Of a DNA stretch of 35,751 nucleotides, positions 9,111 through 17,191 are shown in pieces. Source of the stretch: Nitrospira sp. Its GTDB lineage: Bacteria; Nitrospirota; Nitrospiria; Nitrospirales; Nitrospiraceae. The notes below the pieces were generated by a model. The model searched no databases. It saw only the letters and a program-made list of their open reading frames with translations, and was not told the DNA's origin. Each line of letters starts with the position of its first letter. Position 1 is the stretch's first letter. The stretch spans positions 1 to 35,751 of the forward strand of contig JACOEL010000029.1 of assembly GCA_024998625.1 (NCBI GenBank), read 5' to 3'. A program made the position numbers and the translations under genes.

Positions 9111-9556
9111 AGCTGCATGATCTTGCTCCTTCTCGAGGAGCGAAACACAAGCGGAAGCGAATCGGGCGCGGTCCAGGGTCCGGTCATGGAAAGACTGCGA
9201 CTAAGGGGCACAAGGGTCTTAAGGCGCGTTCCGGCGGCGGGAAGCGCCCTGGATTTGAAGGCGGTCAGATGCCCTTGATTCGTCGGGTCCCGAAGTATGG
9301 CTTCACGAATCAATTTCGAACTGAGTATACGATCATTAATTTGAAAAGTCTGGCTGATCTGGAAACGACAGAAGCCATTACGCCCCAACTCTTGATGAAT
9401 GAAGGCCTTGTGCGACGAAAGGGAGAGCTGATTAAGATCCTTGCCCAGGGAGAGCTCACGAAGCCTCTGGTGGTTCAGGCTCATAAGTTCAGCAAGTCAG
9501 CAGAGGCAAAGATTCAGGCAGCCGGGGGGAGGGCCGAGGTCATTCCCTGTGTTTGA
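9107..9556 (+). CDS. rplO: 50S ribosomal protein L15
   Basis: L15 is a late assembly protein with a long glycine-rich N-terminal extension. The 149-residue product starts MKLHDLAPSRGAKHKRKRIG and shows GRGPGSGHGKTATKGHKG and SGGGKRPGFEGGQMPL. The C-terminal AGGRAEVIP block is normal. It overlaps rpmD by 4 nt and secY by 8 nt. Confidence 0.98.
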   Translation: MKLHDLAPSRGAKHKRKRIGRGPGSGHGKTATKGHKGLKARSGGGKRPGFEGGQMPLIRRVPKYGFTNQFRTEYTIINLKSLADLETTEAITPQLLMNEGLVRRKGELIKILAQGELTKPLVVQAHKFSKSAEAKIQAAGGRAEVIPCV

Positions 9557-10862
9557 GCGTCTGCTGACTAGTTTTCAAAACATCTTCAAGATTCCTGAGC
9601 TCCGCACGCGCGTGTTGTTTACGCTGGGGATGCTCATCGTCTATCGTGTCGGCGCGCACATTCCCACGCCCGGTATCAATGGAGAGGCCCTCTCTGATTT
9701 CCTGCAGAAGCAAGGCGGTGCGCTTCTCGGCTTTCTGGATATTTTTTCCGGTGGCTCGCTCTCACGACTGACAATCTTTGCGCTGGGGATCATGCCCTAC
9801 ATCAGCGCATCGATTATTCTTCAGTTGTTGACGGTGGTAATTCCTCATCTCTCTAAACTAGCGAAAGAGGGTGAACGAGGCCGCAAGAAGATTATTCAAT
9901 ACACGCGATTCGGTACGATCGTAATCGCCTTGATTCAGGGCTTCGGTATCGCCGTCGGTCTTGAGCAAATGAACCAAGGTGCCTTTGTGCTCAGCCCAGG
10001 CTGGGGATTCCGATTCATGACCGTCATTACGCTCTGCGCCGGTACCGGCTTTTTGATGTGGCTGGGTGAGCAGATCACCGAGCGAGGAATCGGGAACGGC
10101 ATTTCGCTGATCATTTTTGCCGGGATTGTAGCCAGACTTCCTGCAGCGGTGGCTCAAACGTTCGACCTCTATAAGGTGGGGCAACTGAGCTTTCCACTCC
10201 TAGTTGTCTTGACGCTCATCATGTTTGGCGTAGTGGCGGCCATTGTATTTTTGGAGAGCGGGCGAAGAAAAGTACCGGTTCAATATGCGAAAAGAGTCAT
10301 TGGCCGGCGCGTTTACGGTGGCCAAAGTACTCACATTCCACTCAAGATTAATACGGCCGGGGTCATCCCCCCGATCTTCGCTTCTTCGATTATTGCCTTT
10401 CCAGCGACGATCGCCGGATTTTTTGAAACACCGTGGATCAAGGCGATTGGCTCTCAATTAGCGCCTGGTTCCCTTCTTTATACGTTGATGTATGTCGGCC
10501 TGATCGTATTTTTCTGCTTCTTTTATACTGCAGTGGTCATGAACCCGGTTGATATGGCTGATAACTTAAAAAAATATGGTGGATTCGTTCCTGGCATCAG
10601 GCCAGGCCAACGTACCTCAGACTACATCTACTCCGTCCTGACAAAAATCACTTTTGCTGGGGCTATTTATCTGGCTATTGTGTGCGTGATTCCTGAATTT
10701 TTGATCTACAAGCTCAATATGCCCTTCTACTTCGGCGGAACATCTCTTTTGATCGTAATCGGCGTGGGTCTGGATACGGCCCAACAAATTGAATCCCATT
10801 TATTGAATCGCAATTATGATGGGTTCCTTCAAAAGGGCAAACTTCGCGGAAGAACGACCTAA
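9549..10862 (+). CDS. secY: Protein translocase subunit SecY
   Basis: SecY forms the protein-conducting channel of the SecYEG translocon in the inner membrane. I chose GTG 9549 (FERLLTSFQNIFKIPELRTRVLFTLGML, 437 residues). CGAGGT (9535-9540) precedes it by 8 nt, and it overlaps the rplO stop. An upstream in-frame ATG at 9441 lies deep in rplO and is not credible. About ten membrane segments are visible, with the plug-region GGSLSRLTIFALGIMPYISASI and the loop motif LGEQITERGIGNGISL. Its place between rplO and adk is standard. Confidence 0.98.
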   Translation: MFERLLTSFQNIFKIPELRTRVLFTLGMLIVYRVGAHIPTPGINGEALSDFLQKQGGALLGFLDIFSGGSLSRLTIFALGIMPYISASIILQLLTVVIPHLSKLAKEGERGRKKIIQYTRFGTIVIALIQGFGIAVGLEQMNQGAFVLSPGWGFRFMTVITLCAGTGFLMWLGEQITERGIGNGISLIIFAGIVARLPAAVAQTFDLYKVGQLSFPLLVVLTLIMFGVVAAIVFLESGRRKVPVQYAKRVIGRRVYGGQSTHIPLKINTAGVIPPIFASSIIAFPATIAGFFETPWIKAIGSQLAPGSLLYTLMYVGLIVFFCFFYTAVVMNPVDMADNLKKYGGFVPGIRPGQRTSDYIYSVLTKITFAGAIYLAIVCVIPEFLIYKLNMPFYFGGTSLLIVIGVGLDTAQQIESHLLNRNYDGFLQKGKLRGRTT

Positions 10863-10871
10863 GGCGATTTG

Positions 10872-11528
10872 ATGCGACTTGTGTTTCTCGGCGCACCAGG
10901 TGTTGGGAAAGGGACTCAGGCTGACCGGGTAACTGCTCAGTTTGGTTGGCCTAAGATTTCTACCGGCGACCTTTTAAGAGAGGCTGTGAGGAATCAGACA
11001 GCCTTAGGGATCGAAGCAAAGAAGAGTATGGACGCCGGGAAACTTGTTCCTGACAATGTTGTTATTGGTATGGTTCGCGCCAAAGTGACTGAGCCGATGT
11101 GTCAGAATGGTTTCATCTTAGATGGATTCCCACGGACGGTTCCTCAGGCAGAAGAGTTGAGTGAAATTCTGGCCGAGCGTGGTGTAAGCCTTGATCGGGT
11201 TGTTAATTTTAGGGTCTCTCGCCAAGATGTGATTAGACGCCTGAGCGGCCGCCGGAGTTGTCCCAAGTGTCAGAGCGTGTATCATATAGATTTTGCCGCG
11301 CCGAAAATTGAGGGGCAATGCGATCGCTGTGGCACTGCGTTGGTTCAACGAAGCGATGACAAGCCCGAGACCATTGAAGCTCGTTTAAAGGTGTATGATG
11401 AGCAGACGGCGCCGTTAATTGCCTACTATGGAAAGAAGAAAATCCTAAGTGATCTTGATGGGTCTGGCGATATGACGCACGTTTACGAGAGGTTATCGCG
11501 GGTGCTCTCTGGGCTTGGCGCTAGATGA
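10872..11528 (+). CDS. adk: Adenylate kinase, zinc-binding LID form
   Basis: Converts ATP and AMP to two ADP in the cytoplasm. The P-loop is GAPGVGKGT (residues 7-15), and DGFPRT (84-89) is the AMP-site motif. The long LID domain contains C130, C133, C150 and C153, a four-cysteine zinc site seen in Gram-positive and some other Adks but not in E. coli. The 218-residue length fits the long form. I use ATG 10872; the ORF also contains TTG at 10869. It follows secY by 9 nt and overlaps map by 4 nt. Confidence 0.97.
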   Translation: MRLVFLGAPGVGKGTQADRVTAQFGWPKISTGDLLREAVRNQTALGIEAKKSMDAGKLVPDNVVIGMVRAKVTEPMCQNGFILDGFPRTVPQAEELSEILAERGVSLDRVVNFRVSRQDVIRRLSGRRSCPKCQSVYHIDFAAPKIEGQCDRCGTALVQRSDDKPETIEARLKVYDEQTAPLIAYYGKKKILSDLDGSGDMTHVYERLSRVLSGLGAR

Positions 11529-12280
11529 TCGTGTTCAAGACGCCGGACGAAGTCTCGTTGATGGCGCAGGCTTCTCGTGTGGTGGCAGAAGTGTTGGAGT
11601 TGTTAAGGGAGAAGGTGGCACCGGGCATTACAACTGATGATTTGGATCGCATGGCTGAAGAGGCGATTCGAGTTCGTGGCGCCATTCCCGCCTTCAAAGG
11701 ATATCGGAACTATCCCAAGACGCTGTGTGCATCCGTCAACGAGCAGGTTGTTCACGGAATTCCATCGAAGCGTCGCCTCAAGGAAGGTGATATTATCGGT
11801 CTTGATCTGGGAGCGATCGTCTCAGGCTTCTATGGTGATTCTGCGATAACAGTGCCGGTTGGTGCGGCCAGCAGCGAGGCTCTACGGCTCATTCAAGTGA
11901 CCGAAGAGTCGATGTACCGAGGCATCGCGAAAGCCGTGGTCGGTAATCGGCTCTCTGATGTCTCTCACGCGGTGCAAACTCATGTTGAGCAAGCGGGATT
12001 TGCTGTGGTGACTGAATTCGTCGGTCATGGTATAGGAAGGCAGCTCCATGAAGAGCCTCAGGTTCCAAATTATGGACGGCCTGGGCAGGGGCCGCGTCTT
12101 CAGGTTGGGATGGTGTTGGCGATTGAACCTATGGTGAATATGGGCAGCGGTGCGATTCGTATTTTAGAGGATCGATGGACGGCTGTGACTCAGGACGGGC
12201 GCTGGTCCGCTCACTTCGAGCACACGATCGCCATTCAGCCGAATGGCCCGGCGCGAATTCTTTCACAGCTATCACATTAA
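11525..12280 (+). CDS. map: Methionine aminopeptidase type I
   Basis: Removes the initiator methionine from nascent proteins. All five metal ligands are present: D94, D105, H168, E201 and E232, spaced exactly as in the E. coli enzyme. The 251-residue length is typical of the type Ia enzyme without the zinc-finger extension. The ATG overlaps the adk TGA, suggesting coupling. The secY-adk-map-infA order is a common bacterial arrangement. Confidence 0.98.
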   Translation: MIVFKTPDEVSLMAQASRVVAEVLELLREKVAPGITTDDLDRMAEEAIRVRGAIPAFKGYRNYPKTLCASVNEQVVHGIPSKRRLKEGDIIGLDLGAIVSGFYGDSAITVPVGAASSEALRLIQVTEESMYRGIAKAVVGNRLSDVSHAVQTHVEQAGFAVVTEFVGHGIGRQLHEEPQVPNYGRPGQGPRLQVGMVLAIEPMVNMGSGAIRILEDRWTAVTQDGRWSAHFEHTIAIQPNGPARILSQLSH

Positions 12281-12301
12281 GATTGGGAGGCGTACCGATA
12301 C

Positions 12302-12520
12302 GTGCCAAAAGAAGATGTCATAGAAGTGACCGGCACGGTGGCTGAAACACTCCCGAATGCAATGTTTCGCGTAGAACTGGAACATGGGCACAGAATTTTA
12401 GCGCACATCTCTGGGAAAATGCGGATGCACTTCATCCGTATTCTTCCTGGCGATAAGGTGACTGTGCAATTGTCGCCCTATGATCTAACCAGGGGCCGCA
12501 TTACCTATCGCTTCAAGTAG
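12302..12520 (+). CDS. infA: Translation initiation factor IF-1
   Basis: IF-1 blocks the ribosomal A site during initiation. The 72-residue OB-fold protein ([25 protein letters not shown], ending RGRITYRFK) is a textbook match in length and sequence. Start is GTG 12302, with GGGAGG at 12285-12290 11 nt upstream, slightly long spacing. It lies 21 nt after map and 18 nt before rpmJ. Confidence 0.98.
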   Translation: MPKEDVIEVTGTVAETLPNAMFRVELEHGHRILAHISGKMRMHFIRILPGDKVTVQLSPYDLTRGRITYRFK

Positions 12521-12538
12521 TGGAGAAATGGAATTACT

Positions 12539-12652
12539 ATGAAGGTCAAGTCGTCAGTCAAGCCGATTTGTGCGAAATGTAAAGTGGTCCGCCGACGTGG
12601 TGTCGTTCGGGTATTATGCGCCAATCCGCGTCACAAGCAGCGACAGGGTTGA
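12539..12652 (+). CDS. rpmJ: 50S ribosomal protein L36
   Basis: L36 is a tiny zinc-ribbon protein that stabilises 23S rRNA in the large subunit. The 37-residue product starts [20 protein letters not shown] and has zinc ligands C11, C14, C27 and H32 in the canonical spacing, identifying the C+ form. GTGGAGAAATGG upstream contains the SD GGAG. Location between infA and rpsM is conserved across bacteria. Confidence 0.97.
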   Translation: MKVKSSVKPICAKCKVVRRRGVVRVLCANPRHKQRQG

Positions 12653-12785
12653 CCGGAATGTGGGTTGCCTTGGCAGGGATCTGCCGAGCCTGCAAGAGGC
12701 TGGTCGAGGCGACATCGGAATGGTGTTGCGAAGGCCCTTCAAGCCAGCTCACGGTGCAATCAAAGGAAGAAATTAGGGGGTAATT
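12653..12785 (+). promoter_or_regulatory. Intergenic leader before rpsM (possible alpha-operon control region)
   Basis: At 133 nt this is the longest gap inside the ribosomal cluster, and no ORF in it looks real. It contains a small hairpin, GGCAG (12672-12676) with CTGCC (12681-12685) and a four-base loop, and ends in AGGGGG before the rpsM ATG. In E. coli S4 binds an mRNA structure before rpsM to repress the alpha operon. The position fits such a role, but I could not identify the pseudoknot, so the function is a suggestion only. Confidence 0.3.
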
Positions 12786-13175
12786 ATGGCGCGTATTGCG
12801 GGCGTGGATTTGCCAAAAGACAAACGGATCGATATCGGTCTGACCTATGTGTATGGAATTGGCCGTGTTGCCGCTCAGGCGATTCTGAAAAAGGCCGGAG
12901 TCGACGGATCCATTCGCGTAAAGGATGTCAGTGAAGACAAAATCGTCAAGATTCGTGAAGTCATCGAACGTGACTATCGCGTGGAAGGCGATTTGCGTAA
13001 AGAAGTGTCGATGAACATCAAGCGACTGGTGGATACCGGAACATTTCGTGGGCTCCGGCATCGCAAGGGGTTGCCTGTTCGTGGACAGCGGACCAAGACG
13101 AATGCGCGTACCCGCAAGGGGCGCCGCTCCGGTGTAGGAAGCAAACCGCAGAAGCCCGCTGGTTCGAGAGCATAA
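12786..13175 (+). CDS. rpsM: 30S ribosomal protein S13
   Basis: S13 at the top of the small-subunit head contacts L5 and P-site tRNA. The 129-residue product starts [26 protein letters not shown] and contains [24 protein letters not shown], the diagnostic C-terminal block. AGGGGG is the SD. It starts the alpha operon after the 133-nt spacer. Confidence 0.98.
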   Translation: MARIAGVDLPKDKRIDIGLTYVYGIGRVAAQAILKKAGVDGSIRVKDVSEDKIVKIREVIERDYRVEGDLRKEVSMNIKRLVDTGTFRGLRHRKGLPVRGQRTKTNARTRKGRRSGVGSKPQKPAGSRA

Positions 13176-13216
13176 GAGATTAGACCGAGCAGGCGCCATG
13201 CGCTGAGGGAGATTCT

Positions 13217-13600
13217 ATGAGTGTCAAGAAGGGCAAGAAGAAAGAACGGAAGATTGTTCAGAGCGGAGTCGCTCACGTTCAAGCATCGTTCAATAACACG
13301 ATTGTGACCATTACGGATATGAGCGGGAACACCGTGGTGTGGGCCAGCTCAGGGAATCAAGGGTTTAAAGGCTCCCGTAAGAGTACGCCGTTTGCGGCGC
13401 AGCGAGCGGGAGAGGCGGCGGCGAGAAAAGCCATGGAGAACGGTATGCGGCAGGTTGATGTGTATGTCAACGGGCCGGGGGCGGGCCGTGAGTCTGCCAT
13501 TCGTTCATTACAAAGCGCCGGGTTGCGCATCAATCTGATTCGAGACGTGACGCCAATCCCCCACAACGGGTGCCGGCCTCCCAAGCGCCGACGTGTATAG
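13217..13600 (+). CDS. rpsK: 30S ribosomal protein S11
   Basis: S11 forms part of the platform near the E site. The 127-residue product includes [41 protein letters not shown] and the C-terminal [18 protein letters not shown] signature. SD GAGGGAG is present. An 81-nt spacer without a recognisable element precedes rpsD. Confidence 0.98.
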   Translation: MSVKKGKKKERKIVQSGVAHVQASFNNTIVTITDMSGNTVVWASSGNQGFKGSRKSTPFAAQRAGEAAARKAMENGMRQVDVYVNGPGAGRESAIRSLQSAGLRINLIRDVTPIPHNGCRPPKRRRV

Positions 13601-13681
13601 TTGTGGTCCCGAAGTCATCAGAACAAGGTAATCGCTGAGTTGGTCGTACTTGAGTCGTTGAGGTAGAGGAGGGGTAGTAGC

Positions 13682-14308
13682 GTGGCAAAATATAGTGGAC
13701 CAGTCTGCCGCTTGTGTCGGAGAGAGGGCGAGAAGCTCTTTTTAAAAGGGTCTCGTTGCATGACCGAGAAGTGCGCGATTGAGCGCCGGAGTTATCCCCC
13801 TGGGCAGCATGGTCAGGCTCGTCAGCGGACGTCGGATTACAGTCTGCAGCTGCGTGAGAAACAGAAGCTCAAGAGGATTTACGGACTTCAAGAGTGCCAA
13901 TTCCGTGGCATTTTTGAGCGGGCGGAACGGCAAGCTGGCGTCACTGGCGATACATTGCTGCGCCTCCTGGAATGCCGCTTGGATAACGTGGTGTATCGGC
14001 TCGGCTTTGGAGCCTCTCGGAAAGAGGCCCGGCAGTTGGTCAATCATGGTCACATGATGATCAACGGTCGCAAAGTGAAGGCACCCGGTGCCCTTGTTAA
14101 AGCGGGGGATTCCGTGGAGGTCCGGCAGAAAAGCCGTGAACTCCTCCCCATTCAAGGAGCACTGGCGGCCGTGGATGGCCGGGGTATTCCGGAGTGGCTT
14201 GAATTGGACCGAGCAGCCTGCAAGGGCACTATCCGTTCGTTGCCGACCAAGGAGCACATCGTGCTCCCGGTCAACGAGCAGATGGTCGTGGAATTGTACT
14301 CGCGGTAA
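13682..14308 (+). CDS. rpsD: 30S ribosomal protein S4, zinc form
   Basis: S4 nucleates small-subunit assembly and in E. coli represses its own operon. The 208-residue product begins AKYSGPVCRLCRREGEKLF; C9, C12, C26 and C31 form the zinc-binding version of the N-terminal domain. The S4 RNA-binding domain covers about residues 98-160 (RLDNVVYRLGFGASRKEARQ). Start is GTG with a strong GAGGAGGGG SD. A 209-codon antisense ORF overlaps it and is a shadow. Confidence 0.98.
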   Translation: MAKYSGPVCRLCRREGEKLFLKGSRCMTEKCAIERRSYPPGQHGQARQRTSDYSLQLREKQKLKRIYGLQECQFRGIFERAERQAGVTGDTLLRLLECRLDNVVYRLGFGASRKEARQLVNHGHMMINGRKVKAPGALVKAGDSVEVRQKSRELLPIQGALAAVDGRGIPEWLELDRAACKGTIRSLPTKEHIVLPVNEQMVVELYSR

Positions 14309-14391
14309 GAATACGTGGTTGGAGAGTGGCTTGCTCATCCGGCCATGGCTGAACGATAGATGGGCATACACGAGTTAATGAAGGGGGAGTC

Positions 14392-15393
14392 ATGATTAAA
14401 GCGATGAAAGACTTTCAGATCCCCATGCGGGTGGAAGTCGACAAGGACACTCTTTCCCCGACATTCGGCAGATTTACGACCGAGGCATTTGAGCGAGGAT
14501 TTGGCACCACGGTGGGGAACTCTCTGCGTCGTGTGTTGCTGTCTTCTTTGACGGGGGCTGCGGTGACCACCGTCAAGATCGAAGGAGTGTTGCACGAATT
14601 CTCCACGATTCCTGGCGTGACAGAAGATGTCACATCCATTATTCTAAATGTGAAAAGTCTGCGGTTGGCGTTGCAGGGTGACAAGCCAAAGACTATCCGG
14701 CTCAAGAAAAAGGGACCTGGTGAAGCGAAGGGCTCTGATATTACGCACGATGGGGATGTGACGATTCTTACTCCTGATCTGCATATTGCGACTCTGGACA
14801 AAGATGCCTCGCTTGATTTGGAAATGACGATCAAGCATGGCCGTGGATTTGTGCCGGCTGAACGAAATAAAGAAGAAGGATTGCCCATCGGGGTGATCGC
14901 CGTGGACTCGATTTTCTCCCCGATTAAGCGGGTGAATTTCCATGTCGAGAACGCGCGTGTGGGACGCATGACCGACTATGACAAGTTGACGCTTGAAATC
15001 TGGACGGACGGCACAATCTCTCCGCGTGACGCGTTGTCCAACGCGGCAGGCATTCTCCGCGAACATCTGGATATCTTCATTAATCCTGAAGAGCGCTCGG
15101 ATGCGAAACCGACTGCGGGCAGTGAAGATTTGTCGGACGAAGTGAATAAGAATCTCTACCGCAGCGTGAATGAGTTGGAATTGTCCGTTCGGGCAGCCAA
15201 TTGCCTGAAGAATGCCAATATCAAGACGATTGCCGACTTGGTGCAAAAAACAGAAGCGGAAATGTTGAAGACCAAGAATTTCGGAAAAAAATCCCTCAAC
15301 GAAATCAAGGAAATCCTGACCGAAATGGGACTGAGCCTTGGAATGAAAGTCGACGCCTTGCCGTCAGGCGACGCGGGCGTACGTTCAGAGTAA
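14392..15393 (+). CDS. rpoA: RNA polymerase alpha subunit
   Basis: Alpha dimerises to start RNA polymerase assembly and its C-terminal domain contacts UP elements and activators. The N-terminal domain spans about residues 1-235 (with [23 protein letters not shown]). A linker follows, then the helix-hairpin-helix C-terminal domain at about 255-320 ([21 protein letters not shown]). AAGGGGGAG precedes the ATG. The 333-residue length is typical. It lies between rpsD and rplQ as usual. Confidence 0.98.
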   Translation: MIKAMKDFQIPMRVEVDKDTLSPTFGRFTTEAFERGFGTTVGNSLRRVLLSSLTGAAVTTVKIEGVLHEFSTIPGVTEDVTSIILNVKSLRLALQGDKPKTIRLKKKGPGEAKGSDITHDGDVTILTPDLHIATLDKDASLDLEMTIKHGRGFVPAERNKEEGLPIGVIAVDSIFSPIKRVNFHVENARVGRMTDYDKLTLEIWTDGTISPRDALSNAAGILREHLDIFINPEERSDAKPTAGSEDLSDEVNKNLYRSVNELELSVRAANCLKNANIKTIADLVQKTEAEMLKTKNFGKKSLNEIKEILTEMGLSLGMKVDALPSGDAGVRSE

Positions 15394-15411
15394 GAAAGGA
15401 ACAGGACTACC

Positions 15412-15858
15412 GTGCGCCACAAAAAGAAGGGTCGACAGCTCGGACGTCAAACTAAACACCGATGGGCTCTGTTCCGGAGTCTGGTGACTTCGTTACTGGA
15501 ACATGAGCGAATCGAAACGACGGAAGCCAAGGCCAAGGAAGTTCGTGGCTTTACCGATCGCATGATTACCCTCGGAAAAGAGGGGGGGCTTCCTGCCCGT
15601 CGTCGCGCTCTGAGCTTCTTACGAAGCAAGACGGTAGTGGCGAAGTTGTTCGGTGATGTTGCCTCACGCTTTCGTGAGCGCCCAGGAGGCTACACGCGCA
15701 TCATTCGCACCCGTCGGCGGATCGGTGATGCTGCAGAGATGGTTGCCATTGAATTGGTGACCAGACCGGAGAAGCCGAAGGCTGTGCCATCGACGGACGT
15801 CGCGGTCGCTGAGAAGAAAGATACGACAGAAAAAACTTCTGCCCCAGCAGAAAGCTAA
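15412..15858 (+). CDS. rplQ: 50S ribosomal protein L17 with C-terminal tail
   Basis: L17 lies near the tunnel exit. The body ([36 protein letters not shown] and [25 protein letters not shown]) is conserved. After about residue 122 there is a non-conserved Lys/Thr/Ala tail that brings the length to 148, against 116-127 in many bacteria. Start is GTG with AAAGGAACAGGA upstream. It is the last gene of the cluster and is followed by a strong hairpin. Confidence 0.97.
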   Translation: MRHKKKGRQLGRQTKHRWALFRSLVTSLLEHERIETTEAKAKEVRGFTDRMITLGKEGGLPARRRALSFLRSKTVVAKLFGDVASRFRERPGGYTRIIRTRRRIGDAAEMVAIELVTRPEKPKAVPSTDVAVAEKKDTTEKTSAPAES

Positions 15859-15868
15859 ACATCGAGAG

Positions 15869-15894
15869 CCACGACGATCCTAGGGTCGTCGTGG
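15869..15894 (+). terminator. Hairpin terminator after rplQ
   Basis: CCACGACGA (15869-15877) pairs perfectly with TCGTCGTGG (15886-15894), and the stem can extend inwards by two more pairs to a CTAG loop. It starts 11 nt after the rplQ stop. The following sequence is only mildly T-rich, so termination may be partly Rho-assisted. It marks the end of the ribosomal protein cluster. Confidence 0.65.
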
Positions 15895-15964
15895 CCGTGT
15901 TCCCTCCCCACCCCTCTGCATCATTATCTCCGATCAGTTTCTCGGGCCGTGCGCGAGCTGTAGG

Positions 15965-15993
15965 TTTACTTGGCCAGGGTGGAATGCTACTAT
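15965..15993 (+). promoter_or_regulatory. Putative sigma70 promoter of the lptC operon
   Basis: TTTACT (15965-15970) and TACTAT (15988-15993) are 17 bp apart, and TGC directly precedes the -10, making it an extended -10 element. Each hexamer matches four of six consensus bases. Transcription would begin near 16000, giving a leader of about 45 nt that contains the hairpin at 16017-16038. No other gene boundary lies between the upstream terminator and lptC. Confidence 0.45.
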
Positions 15994-16016
15994 CATGCCA
16001 CCGACTGTGACCTGGG

Positions 16017-16041
16017 AAGCTCTTTAAATTAGGGGCTTTTT
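16017..16041 (+). promoter_or_regulatory. Hairpin covering the lptC ribosome-binding site
   Basis: Bases 16017-16024 pair with 16031-16038 (eight pairs, two of them G-U) around a TAAATT loop, and five Ts end at 16041, three bases before the lptC ATG. The 3' arm contains AGGGG, the only SD-like sequence for lptC. The element therefore resembles an intrinsic terminator and would also mask the SD. Whether it acts as an attenuator, thermometer or simple noise is unknown. Confidence 0.4.
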
Positions 16042-16044
16042 GCC

Positions 16045-16617
16045 ATGTGGGAACGTTGGATTCGACGAAGCCTTCTAGCTCTGAGTGTGGTGCTTGCAGC
16101 GTTCCTTGGGTATTTGCTCGTCACACGCACCAATCCTGGATCGTCGTCGCGTTCGGTCGCGTCGGTCGGCACCGAATCGGCCGACGCCAGAATTCAAGAC
16201 TTTACCTTCACCCAGACAAAAGGCGATCTTGTTCAGTGGAAAGTTCAAGCCGAACAGGCGCGTCTATTTGAAAAGGAGGGTCGGGCACTATTGAGCAATG
16301 TGCAAATTACTATGTACGGGGCTCAGGGAAAGGAACTGACCTTGGCCGGTGATGAGGGCACGCTTGATACACAGACCAAGAACTTTCAACTTTCCAATAG
16401 GACCACGCCGATTGTGGTTGAAACGCAAAGTGGCTATACCATTCAGACAAATCATCTTGTGTGGACCGATGCGCGGCATGAAATTCAAACTCCAGACCAT
16501 GTCACGATTAACGGACATGGGTTGCAAGTCACCGGCAGAGGGTTGCTGGGAAAAATGGACACAGAAGAATTTCAGGTGTTGGACGACGTGCGCGTCGATG
16601 TGGTGCCTGCTTCTTAG
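16045..16617 (+). CDS. lptC: LPS export protein LptC
   Basis: LptC is the bitopic inner-membrane component that passes lipopolysaccharide from LptBFG to the periplasmic bridge. The 190-residue product has one N-terminal membrane helix (RRSLLALSVVLAAFLGYLLV, about residues 7-26) and then a beta-jellyroll domain with GDLVQWKVQAEQARLFEKEG and YGAQGKELTLAGDEGTL. It is the first gene of lptC-lptA-lptB-rpoN-hpf-rapZ. Its 3' end overlaps lptA by 20 nt. Sequence conservation of the family is low, but domain layout and neighbours agree. Confidence 0.88.
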   Translation: MWERWIRRSLLALSVVLAAFLGYLLVTRTNPGSSSRSVASVGTESADARIQDFTFTQTKGDLVQWKVQAEQARLFEKEGRALLSNVQITMYGAQGKELTLAGDEGTLDTQTKNFQLSNRTTPIVVETQSGYTIQTNHLVWTDARHEIQTPDHVTINGHGLQVTGRGLLGKMDTEEFQVLDDVRVDVVPAS

Positions 16618-17191
16618 CGGCGTCGCGCTGCAGACCATTCCCGTGGCGCACGGGGCAGAGCCAAGCGCTGCGAAAGAGTCGACTTCCAACCCTGCATCGA
16701 CGACGATTACGTCTCGCACCATGACGGTCAGTAATCAGGCCAATACCGCGATTTTTGACGGCGCGGTTGTCTTGACTCGTGGCCTATTGGTGGTGCATTC
16801 GGATCACATGGTGGTCTCGTTTCATCCCAACCGCAATGGCGTCGACAGCAAGAATGTTAACGGTGGGACCAAGTCGAAGAACAATTCGAGTGCGAACAAG
16901 CCGGAGCCGCGAGGGCAGGATACGGCTCCTGGGGTCTCGGAGCGTAGTATCCGGATGGTTGAAGCGACAGGCCGAGTGAGAATTGAGAAAGAAGATGGGC
17001 GCGCGACCTGCCAGAAGGCCGTGTACTACGAAGATGAAAAGAAAATCATTCTGACAGGTGATCCGGTGGCTTGGCAGAAGGGGACGCGCGTATCCGGCAA
17101 GCGGATCATTATGTTCCTAGACGAGGATCGCAGTGTGGTGGAGGGGGACTCTCAGGTAGTCATCGAGGGCGAAAGCGGTGGAAAGCGGTGA
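16598..17191 (+). CDS. lptA: LPS transport periplasmic protein LptA (OstA-like)
   Basis: LptA oligomers bridge inner and outer membranes for lipopolysaccharide. I start at ATG 16598, which gives a short signal peptide ([20 protein letters not shown]) and 197 residues; further upstream the frame is antisense-like noise inside lptC. The OstA repeats are seen in [26 protein letters not shown] and [38 protein letters not shown]. Between them lies a low-complexity insert rich in Asn, Ser, Lys and Gly of roughly 45 residues. The TGA overlaps the lptB GTG. The start has a poor SD, so coupling to lptC is likely. Confidence 0.85.
   Translation: MWCLLLSGVALQTIPVAHGAEPSAAKESTSNPASTTITSRTMTVSNQANTAIFDGAVVLTRGLLVVHSDHMVVSFHPNRNGVDSKNVNGGTKSKNNSSANKPEPRGQDTAPGVSERSIRMVEATGRVRIEKEDGRATCQKAVYYEDEKKIILTGDPVAWQKGTRVSGKRIIMFLDEDRSVVEGDSQVVIEGESGGKR

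Noticed and set aside
13742-14371. 209-codon minus-strand ORF opposite rpsD
   Set aside because: It lies fully across a certain ribosomal protein gene, has no recognisable domain and no SD; it is a frame shadow.
17171-17190. Tandem 10-bp repeat GAAAGCGGTG at the lptA-lptB junction
   Set aside because: Only two copies, inside coding sequence and overlapping the lptB start; probably chance or a minor SD-related duplication.
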